Positions 33,478 to 46,503 of a stretch of 64,000 nt of DNA are shown here, piece by piece. Each line of letters starts with the position of its first letter. The stretch's first letter is position 1. The stretch lies in the NCBI GenBank assembly GCA_001953115.1, contig LSSL01000273.1:1-64000 (forward strand). Direction: 5' to 3'. The stretch comes from Smittium mucronatum. Its lineage: Eukaryota > Kickxellomycota > Harpellomycetes > Harpellales > Legeriomycetaceae. The notes under the pieces are model-generated. The model was given only the letters and a program-made list of their open reading frames with translations, had not been told where the DNA came from and searched no databases. The position numbers and the translations under genes were made by a program.

Positions 33478-34960
33478 ATCAAAGAACTTTAAAAATTACA
33501 AGTATTCGGTATTCTATTGCAAAAAATTTAACGACTGTAAATTTCCTGCAATGTTAAAGCTATGGAAATTTTATGATCTAAATTATCTAACTTATTTGAA
33601 GGGTTCACATTCCTATGAATGTGTTAGAACGGAAAATAACGATATAAAGAGCGAAATTCTGAAACTTAATAATATTGGACATAAATCTGGTAATATTTAC
33701 AGCATTTTAAGAAATAATGGAAAGGTATTTGAAATGGATAAAATATATAACGTAATCAGAAACGAATCAAAAAATGAGAAAAATATAAAAAAACAACTCT
33801 GAATGATTTCACTAATATGTGTAAGTTTTTTTTACTTAATTATTCTTCTGGAGAGCCTTATGTGGCATCTTATTTATCCGATATACGAGATTTAAGGTTT
33901 TTGGCTACCTCAGCAGACTCAATAAAAATGCTTTCAGAGGCTGAGAATATACACCTGGTTTCAATATTTAAGTCGATTGATGGTAGCTACCCTATTATAA
34001 TCTCTGAGATTTCATATAATAAACAATTTTTCTATCCAATATCAATATCAATAGTAAACAGCGATAATTTAGATTCATATTTCTTGATAATGGGCACTCT
34101 TGAAAATGAACTAAATGGAATGGGTCTAATATGGAATGTAGGAATAATTATTGCAGATTCTGCTTAGAAAATTTCAAACGCGGTTGAAAAATTTCAATAT
34201 AAAACTAAAAGAGTTCATTTTTGGTTCCACATATCCAAAAATATGTTAAAACCCATTAAAAGGAGTCATTCCAGTGTTCAAAATAAATTTTACACGGATT
34301 TAAAGAAAATAAAACTTTCACCAAATACTGAAATTTTTGAAAGATCAAAGCCACTTTCTTCGAAAAATGGATCAGTTTCAGCGAGCTAATTAATGTGATA
34401 AGAAAAATAGATAAATTTTATTTCCAGAAAGATGATAGTTGGTATGAGGGATAAAGCTTATTTTCCCATTCAACAAAAAAAATTTTAGAAAGGTTCAATA
34501 GAACTTTGAAAGATGGGTATAAAAAATGGAAAAAACTAAACATACTGGATTTTTTGAGTATTTCAGTGTCCATTTTGCAGGATTAATATAGTTTTAAAAA
34601 GCCGGGTACTTCAAAAATATTGTAAAACCAAATAATTAAAACTAAAAAAACGGCCATGGATTTTTCATTGATTTGTAAAAATGGGAAAATTGATGTTTAT
34701 TTGACCGAAGAAAGAAAAACGGATCTTTTAGAAAAGAGATTAATACGTGTAACTTATGAAAGACTAAACTGGGAAAGTTTTGACACCATGGCTAAGTTTT
34801 TTTAAGATTACAAATTTATTTACGTATGCTCTAGGATTTTCAGCTGGAAAGACATATACTTTTCATGCGAGCAGTTCTTAAAAATAAAGAAATGAATATA
34901 CATATACTCATTTCTACAAATGAAAAAATTACAGGAATAGTATATATAATCCTTCTTTAA
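33478..34960 (+). pseudogene. MULE transposase relic 1 (FLYWCH + DDE + SWIM), left arm, abuts the centre
   Basis: Plus-strand blocks in MULE order. A FLYWCH-type finger lies at 33490-33620 (VFYCKKFNDCKFPAMLKLW ... GSHSYEC). A frameshift follows in an A-run at 33787-33793. The transposase domain lies at 33817-34167 (SIDGSYPIIISEISYNKQFF, FPISISIV-like strand, GIIIADSA), then a TAG stop and KISNAVEKF, VHFWFHISKNMLK. The ILERFNRTLKDGYKKW block is near 34480-34540, after another frameshift and stop. A SWIM-like DIYFSCEQFLKIKK is near 34860-34890. The first catalytic Asp, present in relic 2, is not seen here. A diverged paralogue of relic 2. Confidence 0.75.
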
Positions 34961-35110
34961 GACGCAAAAAAGATTTGAAGGCCAAAAAAAGTTTTAAAAA
35001 ACACCAGTTTGCAATTTTTTTAAAAATCACTTTAGTTTATTGTTGTTTTAGATTACATAAAATATATTTAAAATTTTATATAAAATTAAGAAATTTACAA
35101 GTTAATAGGA

Positions 35111-35466
35111 NNNNNNNNNNNNNNNNNNNNNNNNNNNNNNNNNNNNNNNNNNNNNNNNNNNNNNNNNNNNNNNNNNNNNNNNNNNNNNNNNNNNNNNNNN
35201 NNNNNNNNNNNNNNNNNNNNNNNNNNNNNNNNNNNNNNNNNNNNNNNNNNNNNNNNNNNNNNNNNNNNNNNNNNNNNNNNNNNNNNNNNNNNNNNNNNNN
35301 NNNNNNNNNNNNNNNNNNNNNNNNNNNNNNNNNNNNNNNNNNNNNNNNNNNNNNNNNNNNNNNNNNNNNNNNNNNNNNNNNNNNNNNNNNNNNNNNNNNN
35401 NNNNNNNNNNNNNNNNNNNNNNNNNNNNNNNNNNNNNNNNNNNNNNNNNNNNNNNNNNNNNNNNNN
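35111..35466. other. Assembly gap (356 N) at the palindrome centre
   Basis: A run of 356 unknown bases. The last known base on the left and the first on the right are exact mirror partners, so both arms stop at the same point. An independently assembled junction would seldom break at mirrored bases. A contig joined to its own reverse complement, or a hairpin that blocked sequencing, would do so. Confidence 0.99.
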
Positions 35467-35616
35467 TCCTATTAACTTGTAAATTTCTTAATTTTATATA
35501 AAATTTTAAATATATTTTATGTAATCTAAAACAACAATAAACTAAAGTGATTTTTAAAAAAATTGCAAACTGGTGTTTTTTAAAACTTTTTTTGGCCTTC
35601 AAATCTTTTTTGCGTC

Positions 35617-37099
35617 TTAAAGAAGGATTATATATACTATTCCTGTAATTTTTTCATTTGTAGAAATGAGTATATGTATATTCATTTCTTTATTTTTAAG
35701 AACTGCTCGCATGAAAAGTATATGTCTTTCCAGCTGAAAATCCTAGAGCATACGTAAATAAATTTGTAATCTTAAAAAAACTTAGCCATGGTGTCAAAAC
35801 TTTCCCAGTTTAGTCTTTCATAAGTTACACGTATTAATCTCTTTTCTAAAAGATCCGTTTTTCTTTCTTCGGTCAAATAAACATCAATTTTCCCATTTTT
35901 ACAAATCAATGAAAAATCCATGGCCGTTTTTTTAGTTTTAATTATTTGGTTTTACAATATTTTTGAAGTACCCGGCTTTTTAAAACTATATTAATCCTGC
36001 AAAATGGACACTGAAATACTCAAAAAATCCAGTATGTTTAGTTTTTTCCATTTTTTATACCCATCTTTCAAAGTTCTATTGAACCTTTCTAAAATTTTTT
36101 TTGTTGAATGGGAAAATAAGCTTTATCCCTCATACCAACTATCATCTTTCTGGAAATAAAATTTATCTATTTTTCTTATCACATTAATTAGCTCGCTGAA
36201 ACTGATCCATTTTTCGAAGAAAGTGGCTTTGATCTTTCAAAAATTTCAGTATTTGGTGAAAGTTTTATTTTCTTTAAATCCGTGTAAAATTTATTTTGAA
36301 CACTGGAATGACTCCTTTTAATGGGTTTTAACATATTTTTGGATATGTGGAACCAAAAATGAACTCTTTTAGTTTTATATTGAAATTTTTCAACCGCGTT
36401 TGAAATTTTCTAAGCAGAATCTGCAATAATTATTCCTACATTCCATATTAGACCCATTCCATTTAGTTCATTTTCAAGAGTGCCCATTATCAAGAAATAT
36501 GAATCTAAATTATCGCTGTTTACTATTGATATTGATATTGGATAGAAAAATTGTTTATTATATGAAATCTCAGAGATTATAATAGGGTAGCTACCATCAA
36601 TCGACTTAAATATTGAAACCAGGTGTATATTCTCAGCCTCTGAAAGCATTTTTATTGAGTCTGCTGAGGTAGCCAAAAACCTTAAATCTCGTATATCGGA
36701 TAAATAAGATGCCACATAAGGCTCTCCAGAAGAATAATTAAGTAAAAAAAACTTACACATATTAGTGAAATCATTCAGAGTTGTTTTTTTATATTTTTCT
36801 CATTTTTTGATTCGTTTCTGATTACGTTATATATTTTATCCATTTCAAATACCTTTCCATTATTTCTTAAAATGCTGTAAATATTACCAGATTTATGTCC
36901 AATATTATTAAGTTTCAGAATTTCGCTCTTTATATCGTTATTTTCCGTTCTAACACATTCATAGGAATGTGAACCCTTCAAATAAGTTAGATAATTTAGA
37001 TCATAAAATTTCCATAGCTTTAACATTGCAGGAAATTTACAGTCGTTAAATTTTTTGCAATAGAATACCGAATACTTGTAATTTTTAAAGTTCTTTGAT
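35617..37099 (-). pseudogene. MULE transposase relic 1, right-arm copy
   Basis: Mirror of 33478-34960, with the same frameshift (in the T-run at 36784-36790) and the same in-frame stop. The two copies face away from the gap with their SWIM ends nearest to it. Confidence 0.75.
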
Positions 37100-37631
37100 T
37101 ATCTTTTCTTCCAGAATTTTAAATATTGCGAGTATTCAAAATAATCTGAATCAAAACATTTATTTATGGCTAGGAGATTTCTAAGTGAACTCTTTATTTA
37201 AAATTTAAGTGTTTTCCTTTAATTTTTATAAAAAATAGTATAAAGTTTATAAAAAGATCTTTTAGGTTTAAATGTGCTTTTTATTTTCGTGGTATAAATT
37301 TTAGTACATTATTATAAAAAATCCCGGAAAAAATTTGGAGGGCTATTAAAATGAGGAATTTTAAGGTTTTGTATTCATTGGTTGTATTTTTTTTTTACTT
37401 TTATGATAAAAAATCGCCTTTATCTTCATTTTTTTTCAAACTGACAGATTTTTATTTGGAAATACCAAATTTTGACTAATTTATTCTAAATTGATACAAT
37501 TAAACACGATTTTATTTAGATTTAATCGATTAGACTGATTTTTACACAATTTGATACAATTTTCCACAAAAAGACCTATAAATACATTTTAACCTTCTGA
37601 AATATAAAAATGGCTATACGAAAAAATCCAA

Positions 37632-38577
37632 ATGCTTAGGCTAAAAAGATTAAACAAAATTTTCGGGATTAACCTGGATAAGAAAGACCAACTATGGATT
37701 TCTAAAAATAAAATAACTAGTTGCGGGAAATTTATAGCAAACTGCGATCCAATCTGGGAAGATGATTCGGATTATATATATAATATCAACATAAACAATA
37801 AACCAATAATATTTAATATAAGCTCAACGATAAGCACTAATTTTTCGATAAAAAATTCATAAACTCTTCTAAAATACATTCTGAAAACTTCAAGATTAAT
37901 AATCAACCTATAGATAGATGGGAAAAGCGTTCTTTCAGAAAAATTATTGACTTGAAATATAAAAAGGAGCCAATAGTTCAACAAAAACGGATACTATTGG
38001 TAAATAAGTCAAAATTCAACCAAATTTCAATATGATAAAAACTCACAAATTGGACCTATAATCCAAACTTACTAGCCAATTTTATTTCCTTTTTCATAAC
38101 ACAATAATCACTGGAGAAAAATCGAAAATATAGAAAAATGTATATTTGATCATTCACAGGCATGAAAAATATGCAAATCCAGAGAAGAAAATATACCACA
38201 TATTTATTTTGGCTGCAGAAGATTCATAGAATTCTGGAAGCTAATTTTACGGTTTATAAACAAGAAATATACGGAGGTCAATGAAGTAACGAGTATAATA
38301 CTGTAGATATAATATTTGATTTATTAGAGCCATTCAAAGGAAAGTTTACTAACATTGAGATTATGTATGACCTAGTCGTATGAAATATTTACAGGGCTAA
38401 AACTGAAGCTAAGTTAGCAAATAAAATTCTGCAAGCCGAAGGAACGTTCATTAGATGGAGAAAATACCATAAAAAAATCACCAGAGATTCCAAATACCTA
38501 AAGAAAAGAGACACCTGGAGCAAAATAGAAAGCCTTTGGTTTTCCATTGAAACAGGTGGGAAAGTTAAATTCAACAA
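37632..38577 (+). pseudogene. LINE-type relic with zf-RVT remnant, right-arm copy
   Basis: Mirror of 32000-32945. The zinc-binding block reads on the plus strand at about 38107-38290, and the C-terminal helix at 38392-38577. Confidence 0.6.
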
Positions 38578-38768
38578 TTAATTTAATCTTCCCAACAACT
38601 GTATCTTATTAAGCTTAGTTACTTTTTACGGATAAAAAATTTTAACTTTTACTAAAAAAATAAAAAATTTAAAAAAATCAAGCCAATAAAGGTTGAAAAT
38701 ATTTCTAAACCTAATGTCCGGTTAAAGAATAAATAATAAATTACTGCAATTTTATCAATAAATATGGC

Positions 38769-38870
38769 ATTTTAAGGAAGTATTTGACAAATTGATCAAA
38801 TCACTGATGATTTATTCCATATTAAGGCTATTTTTTAACCCCCCCCCCTCCCTCACAGAGATCTGATATT
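38769..38870 (+). repeat. Poly-C inverted repeat copy B, right arm
   Basis: Mirror of 31707-31808; here the C-run reads on the plus strand at 38839-38848. Confidence 0.6.
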
Positions 38871-39286
38871 ATAAGAAAGAATCTGAAATTTAATAAATCG
38901 ATTTATTGATTATATAAGTCGACTATTCTGTTTACTTAAAATACACATCAATAAAAAAACTTGTTATAATTAATAAAAATATCAAGTACCAATAATCTTC
39001 TGCAAAAAGATTGAATTAAAAACTTTTATGTAAGGGGAAAAATAGAATTTTTTATTTATGGTTAATAGTTATCATCCAAAAGAATTTAAGCCTAATCTTT
39101 TTCTATAGATCCTATATGAATATTTTTTTTAAAAAAATGCCTTAGCTTTATACATTAAATATTTTCAATATAATTCAGATAACAATGAATGAATCCAAAA
39201 AGAATAAGATTATATCAGAACATTCTCTCATCAAGGAAAAGTTTAAAAGTACGCTAGTGAAATATTCTAAAACTTTCAACAAATAA

Positions 39287-40718
39287 AAGCAAACAGTATA
39301 TTACAATGTAAAAAAAACATGGGAGAATGCCTTGGCGATTTAAGAATAGACGAATATTATGATAATTTTAGGAAGTACTACTACCAAACAGTCCATTCCT
39401 AAATATGCGCAGAGTTTAAATAAAATCATATAAAAAATGTAATTATTTCTTTAATAAAGATGGTTTTAGCCCATATCAATTTTTTTTTTTTTTGAATCTC
39501 AAAATAATTATTCGGTTAGAAATAATCACCATAAAAATCGAAAGCTGTCAGTTTAATAACAACTATAATGTAAGCAAATGAATTCAAAAAAGCGAATGAA
39601 GATTTAACTGATAAATATCATTAAATTTCATGATATTCAGTTGAACATGAAGATATTAAATTTCAAATGAAATCAAAATTATGCTAATTAGACTCTCCCT
39701 GGCTGCAAATACACATTTTGATTCAAAATTTGAATCGTTAAAAGGATGATACCCAGTAATAATTATCAGTATTACCAATAAAAATTTTTTTTCGTATATT
39801 TCAATCTCCACGGTCAGCAGAGATGATAAAAAAGATTACATTCGGGCCTTTGAAACCATTATTATAGAAACTAAAAAGCTAAGCCTTAATTTTGAACTAA
39901 ATTTTTTGGTAGTGGACTCCACGCCATAAATATCTAAGGAATTAACAACCTTTCCTATGAATTTAAATATAATAAATTTCCGGTTATGTTTATATAAAAA
40001 TATTAAAGATGAAATCGGGAAAGAAAAAAAATAAAATTGAAAATATAATATATGGATATATTTGTAAAATACAACTGATTGTGGACAATAAGCTCTTCAA
40101 AAAAACAAAAGAAGTGTTTATATTGAAACGAAAAAATTTCAATTTCAACATGGAGCTGGTGGAAATTATTTCGAAAAACCATTTCGAAAAAAAAAATCGG
40201 TATGGGGGATCATTTATTTTCTTTCTCTCTAAAAATAATGCTATTAAAAGATTCAATAGAACAGTAAAACAGAAGTTTTCTAGGTAAAACACATTAAGAA
40301 TAATAGAGCTTATCCCATTTTTGAATAAGATAATGAAGAACATCAAAGCCCAAACTAACCAAACTTTGGAAAAATGGAATACAATGGATTTTCATTGAGA
40401 GATAATCATTTACATTTTAACAATGTAAAAAAAATTTTAGACGAATTTATATTCAGTGTTTCCGAATTTTCAATCGATCAAATGTAGGTAGGATATACAT
40501 CAAACAAAATAAAAACCTTGGAAACCGAGAATTTTGATTTTTTTATGCAGTTTTCTGCTAAAATGGAAATTTTATTTCCTAAAAAAAGCATAGAGACATG
40601 GAAAGATTATTATTGTTCTTGTATTGATTTTTTTAAATCAAAAAAAGTGTATCTAATTTTACTGCTTTTTATTATAAATCAAAAGGACCGAAAACATAAG
40701 CATAATTTCGATTTCTGA
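39287..40718 (+). pseudogene. MULE transposase relic 2, right-arm copy
   Basis: Mirror of 29859-31290. Plus-strand blocks: FLYWCH remnant near 39290-39405, transposase domain 39690-39940 with an in-frame TGA and a later TAA, FNRTVKQ near 40260, SWIM-like block near 40625. Confidence 0.75.
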
Positions 40719-41552
40719 AAGAAAAAAGGCAGGGAGGCCAAGGGAGATTAAAAAAACTCAATTTTGGATAAATGATTTATTTACAAGCTTAAATTTTCGT
40801 CCGTTTTATTATTATTATTCAATTAGTATTAAATCAAAAATATTTAGCCATCTATTTATTTATTGTGACAAAAAAAAACAAAAAAAATCAAAACTTTGAG
40901 TGATTTTTGATAAATTTATTTTATAAACTGAGTATATGTACACTGTTATATAAAATTAAAAGTTTAAATTATGAGATATAAAGAAATAAATCGGTACCTT
41001 ATTTATTTTTTGTAATTAATAATCGAGTCATGAAAAGGCTTTAATTTGGGGCTTCGTTTTAAATTTGAAATAAACTTAACGGACTGTTTTGATATTTAAG
41101 TTTTGGGATAAAATATTCAATTTCATAAAGAACATGTTAGCTGAATAAATGTATCCTTATATATCTGCATAGATTACATTTCGATCGTTTTTTTTCGCCT
41201 GAAATTAATCTAAAGTAAAATATTTTAAATACAGATTAGTTAAAAAGTGTAAACTCAATAATTCATGTTTAAAATTCGATATCTGGACTTTTTCACCTGA
41301 ACTGAACCCTATACTTTTTAAAAGAATCCAAATAAATAAATATGATAGAAAATTTTTCCTGAACTTTACTTTTTACCCAGAAAATTTCTAGCTATCTGGT
41401 ATTTTTGGCGAAAAAAAAAAGTTTTCGATTTTTATAAGTGTAGGTATATTGGTCATAAAATTTCTTCATTGGAAATTATAAAATTCATGTTTTTTATTGG
41501 AATTCTCCATATTTTAATTTTAGGGAGAAAAATAAATCATATCTTTGTTTTT

Positions 41553-41647
41553 ATTATCAGGTTTCTGTGGGAAGGGGGGGGAAGAAAGTCATATTAAGGA
41601 ATAAAATTTCAGTGATTTAAATAATTTTTAAAATAATTCCTTAAAAT
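41553..41647 (-). repeat. Poly-C inverted repeat copy A, right arm
   Basis: Mirror of 28930-29024, facing copy B at 38769-38870 across MULE relic 2. Confidence 0.6.
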
Positions 41648-44600
41648 TTCAGTTTTTTTCTGAAAATCTCAGATTATAATTTTCTAACTATTATTATGAT
41701 ACCTGAAGAATTGGGATACCTCCTTTTAATTATCCGACTATTTTAGCAATAGTCTACCAAAAAAAGTGAAATTGGGCACAGTTTTAAAATCCGCCAATAA
41801 AATATCGGATATTATAAGTATTAAAAAAATGACAATTTTCTTCAAAGCTGAAGCAAAAAAAGTCTTCAGGAAAAAAGGTCTATTGGATACTCAATTTTAC
41901 TGAAAGCTAAAACACCAATTCTTAAATTATGCTGCTCTCTCCTTTTATTTTCTTTATTCCAGACCATTTCGATATTATTATCGCGAGCTTCAGGTAAATC
42001 TATATACCCTATTTTGAATTAGTGTATGTTAATTCATATCATCAATGCATTATACATTTGTTATATTGAAAAAAAAATATTCTTCTTAGTCTTATTTAGT
42101 TACTCGTTTTATTTTTTAAAAAATTCTGGTTGGATGGGTCAGATAATCTCAAAAAACCCATCGATTAAGAGTGTTAAGAATCAAATCAAGGGGAGAAATG
42201 ATATAGATCATCTGTTTTAGAATTTGATGTTAACATCTAATTAGTCTCTATATACAGAAAATAAATTTTTATGGATATAAAAATATTTAGAGAGTTCTTG
42301 AAAAAAAAACCGCGATTTTAAGTGTTATAATGTATTCGATAAAAATTAATTTTTCACTACTTTTTTTTAAGTTTTTTTATCCTTATTAGAAATAAAATTT
42401 ACGAAATTAATGGTTTATTACTTTTTACTGTCATTTTTTTAGAAGTAAAATTAATACTTATATATGTTTTTTTTGATTTAAAGCAGCTTGAATTCATAAT
42501 ATAAATTTTGAAATATACATGAACACATATCTTTTCGATTCGATTCATTTTGGCATAATTACAAATGATAATTTTAATTATTGAACTAAGCTCCATGAAT
42601 TTATTTTTTTGATTCTTACGCATGTAAAAATCAATACAGCGATGGCTCATTATAGGCTTTTAGTAACCAAAAAATATCCTGTATAGCACTTAATTAACTT
42701 GAAATGGATTGATGGAGGGGGGGGGGAAGATTAAACGAAAATATTTACTGAACTTAATTAACACACTCCAAGTTCTATTAATACTTAATTCTGATAATTA
42801 CAGTTATTTAATTAATTTATTATAGGATAAACTATGCATAGTCTTAAAATATTTAAATTAAATAGTAAATTATAACCATAATATTGCGAGTCTATGAAAA
42901 TATTGATGAATGCTGATATATCAATAAATTTTTGAGCTCATTATGATTTTTGGATTTAATACACGATATTTTTGAGATGTAGAACTAACATAAAAAAGAA
43001 AAACAAAGCCAAAGAATAAGAATAAGATAAAAAAATAATTGCGCTTATATTTTAAGATCATTGCTAAAATTTTCAGATAATTAAAAAAAAGTATACCAAT
43101 ATTTCAGGTTATTAAAATGATTGTCAGATTCTCCAAATAATCATCATATTTTTTATGAAGTTGCCAGATTTTTATTTCCTTACCATATTTAGTACACATT
43201 TTTTTATGAATATATGTTATGTATTTTTTTTGTCTCATTAATATATTTAGAGTACTTATATGGCGATGATTTTTTTTAAAGAATTTTTTTTGTCAGCTAG
43301 AAGTTTCCCGAAATTTATGCGAAAATTTAAAAAATAATGAAATGCAAAAACTGCAATTTTCGAAAACACTCACAGTTTTTTAAAGGAAATTTGTAAAATA
43401 AATTCTTAATAAACTCTTAGAATAGTTAAAAGATAGGATGACACTAGGTTAGTGCAGAAAAAAAATTATTGTGGATTTTTTCAATATAAAAATGATTTAT
43501 TGTATAATTGATTGATTTTTCGGGATTTTCAGCCTATTAACCAATGTTATAAATTCATTTAAACGGATTGAATGGTGGAAGTCAAGATAGGCGTATTCAC
43601 CCATTTCAAAGCTCATTTTCACCGTTTCATCGAAATCAAAATATTCACGAAAGGAACCTAATAGATTTTTAATTATAAAATATTCGCACATAAAAAGTAT
43701 TGTCTATATTTTAAGCATCTACAAGAGTGAAAAATTATGTTTTCCATAAATATTTCCAGCGAATAGAAGTATAATAATGTTTTATTGGTTTGAAATGGGG
43801 ACTTATCTGAAAAAGAGGTCTATTAGAATGAAAATTTCAAGTTCAAATACTATTCAGAGTTTTTATTTTAATAATAATAAAAATAAAATAGTATTAGGAT
43901 ACTAGGATGAATGAACTTTTTGAAAGAATTTTCCATTAAAAAATGTCTAAGTCTTCGATTAAACGTCAATCGAACATGAAAAACTCGAAATCTTGTTAGC
44001 TGATTATTAGTTACTTTTTCTCAGTGAGTATATTAATTTGAGACAATTTTTTATATTGATTGTTATCGGCTTAATTGGCAGGGAATGAGGGGAGCTCACT
44101 ACATAGAAACTTTGTAATATCATATACTTTTTTCATATAGAAAAATAAAAACAACAACATCCAATTTTCTGACATTTTTTTGGAATTGCTCTCTAATTAG
44201 AAATATTTTTCTTGAAATATTCTTAATTAGTTCATTCATCATTCATTTCTAAATATCCGATTTAATTAAAAAATAACCCAAAAATTTCTTGAAATACCTA
44301 CTCTAATAGATTTTTGTTACTTTAATTGTTTATGGTCATATCTGAAAAACGTTTAACCTTGATTAATCACATAAAAAATTATTGGTCAAATGAAAGAATA
44401 AATTACTACATGGAATTTTGTTTAATTTGTCTAAAATGCGATTTAAACAGCTGGTTAATACGATATAGCAGTAAAAATTACTTTTTCAAACATTTTATTT
44501 ATTTAACTTGTTGAATTTCGATGATTTTCATAATTTTTTTGAAATTCGCTTTATTTTTTTGTATTTTTTTGGAATGTTTTTTGAAAATGAATGGATTAAA

Positions 44601-45104
44601 ATATAAAAAAATACCCTTCAAATTTTAATTTTCGATAAAAAAAAATTTACCTTTTAGTTAAATTACAGGAATTTGAAGCAGAAAAGGCAATTCTGATTTT
44701 TTAAATTTTTACCAAATAAAAGTGTGCTTGTCACCATAAAAGTTATATTCGTATTTTGTGGAATAACAATGCTCTATTTTTCGAGGCCTTTCATTAGAAT
44801 ATAATTAGCTACTACCTCATAGCAAAATTTGCCGATACATATGAATAATACAATTCTAAGATCGAATAAATTAAACCCAAACCAAAAATAATATATTAGG
44901 AATTCTGGATTGGAATTTTTATTGAGGGTAGAATAGAACCAAATTTAAAGTAAGTTCGCCATATCAATAAATCAAACATGTGAATCTCTAAATTTAGAGG
45001 AAAATGGTAAGCAGAGAGAGAAGAAAGTGGAAGACTGTTAATAAAAAATTGCAATAATCAAACATTTATTAAAAATATTTAAGGATTGAGAATAGAAAAG
45101 TCAA
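41648..45104. other. Gene-poor AT-rich DNA, right arm
   Basis: Mirror of 25473-28929. Nothing recognisable beyond the 10-base G run at 42717-42726. Confidence 0.5.
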
Positions 45105-46503
45105 TTATTTTAAAGATTTAGGAGATGTGTTAAGCAAAGCAGTGATTTCAGCGTCGAATTTCTTATCAGATACAATAATCTTGTTGTTGAATGCAGGTCC
45201 ACTAGTCAATCGAGATACACCATTTGGTGTAACCATGACGGAGAAGCAAACTTGGGCAACGTTATGGCCATCTTTTTCTTCAATTACATCAAAAGCTTCT
45301 AAAACATGAGATTTAGCACACTCGATGACACCCATACGGGCCTTCCTTTCGTCCTCACAGCACCTAAGAGAGAACGGAAAAGTTCCAAACTTAGAGTTGA
45401 CTTCAGAGTATAGGGATCTGGCGACCTGCATTTTAAGTTTGTAATTGGTTCCAGATTTACAATAGACAGTGGTTCTATTTTTTGAAGGACGAGGTTTTGC
45501 TTGGCCACCAGAAACAAGAATATCGATTAGATATACCTCACCAACCTCAACTGTGTTAATTTTGACTTTGTTTCTTTGCTCATCAGAAGGGTTCAATACG
45601 ATGTGTTTTTCGCCGTCAATTTTGTTTCTCGTTTGGTTATGACATAAAGATCCTTCCAGAGGAGAGCAGTCAAAAGTCTTGGTGATTTTCTGGGCAACAT
45701 CTGAAATCTCGGTTGACTAAACAATAATGTAAAAATTATAATAAATGCAAATTTATATCTTGGAAAAAATAGTACCATTTTTCCTGGTTTGATCATGCGA
45801 AGAATTCCTTCGGCAGCATAATGGGCGGCAGAGAGCAAATCGGCTTTTTCTCCAGTTACTGGTTCAGCCTAAAAATAAAGGAGAAAGAAATCATGGTGGT
45901 AAAACGATAATAAGGTGCATAAAAAATGGAGAACTATAAAATTTACCTCGCTTGCGCCAACAACAACTGTGTGGCCGATAACGGCAGCCAATCCATCGAA
46001 ATGAGCACCCAATTGACTATTAAAAAATTTTTTTTTAGTCAATCTAAATAGCTAGTGTGAAATAAGAAAGAAAACTTACACTTTAACAACGTCTCCTTTT
46101 GAAAGAGGCTTTACAGCTTCAGCATCACTTTCAAGGGGGGAGAAATGACAAGCAATATCGTTTACAGATACACTAGTAGGATAAGAAAGACCTCTATTGA
46201 AGCTGGCCTTGGTGTAAGACTTTTTACACAGCTCAGCAACCTTATTATCACCAATTTTGCATAGTTCGAAGATTGAAGCGCCTTCCTTTACATTTTCGAG
46301 AACGGCCAACAAAGATTCTAAATCGGAAAAATAAAAAATGAAGGATGGAAATGAAATAGGGAGGATGTATTTTTACGGTTGGCAACATTGGCTGCAGATT
46401 TGTACTTGTCAATAACTGTGGGATCATTCAAAGTATATTCCTCTTCGGGGACTTCCTCAGCCTTCCCCTTTTTCTTGTTGTCGATAGCCTTAGTTTTCAT
46501 CAT
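45105..46503 (-). CDS. PA2G4: PA2G4/EBP1-type protein, 5 exons, right-arm copy
   Basis: Minus-strand exons 46503-46377, 46317-46080, 46016-45947, 45868-45776 and 45716-45105 encode the same 379 codons as 24074-25472. Function and features are as for the left copy. No coding difference was seen between the arms. Confidence 0.92.

Larger units (their letters stand above)
6577..35110 (+). repeat. Left arm of giant inverted repeat
   Basis: This whole segment recurs as its reverse complement at 35467-64000. Every feature pair I compared, from the window edge to the gap, sums to 70577, so the arms keep register with no net insertion or deletion. Three base differences were found: 11460, 11461 and 18692 against 59117, 59116 and 51885. 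The outer end of the repeat is not visible because the right arm reaches the last base of the window. The repeat holds five apparently intact genes plus transposon relics. It could be a true palindrome, or a contig or haplotig scaffolded to its own reverse complement. Confidence 0.98.

Noticed and set aside
34975..35475. 166-codon ORF crossing the gap
   Set aside because: Most of it is N. The known part is low-complexity Lys/Phe sequence, and it exists only because N was translated as open.
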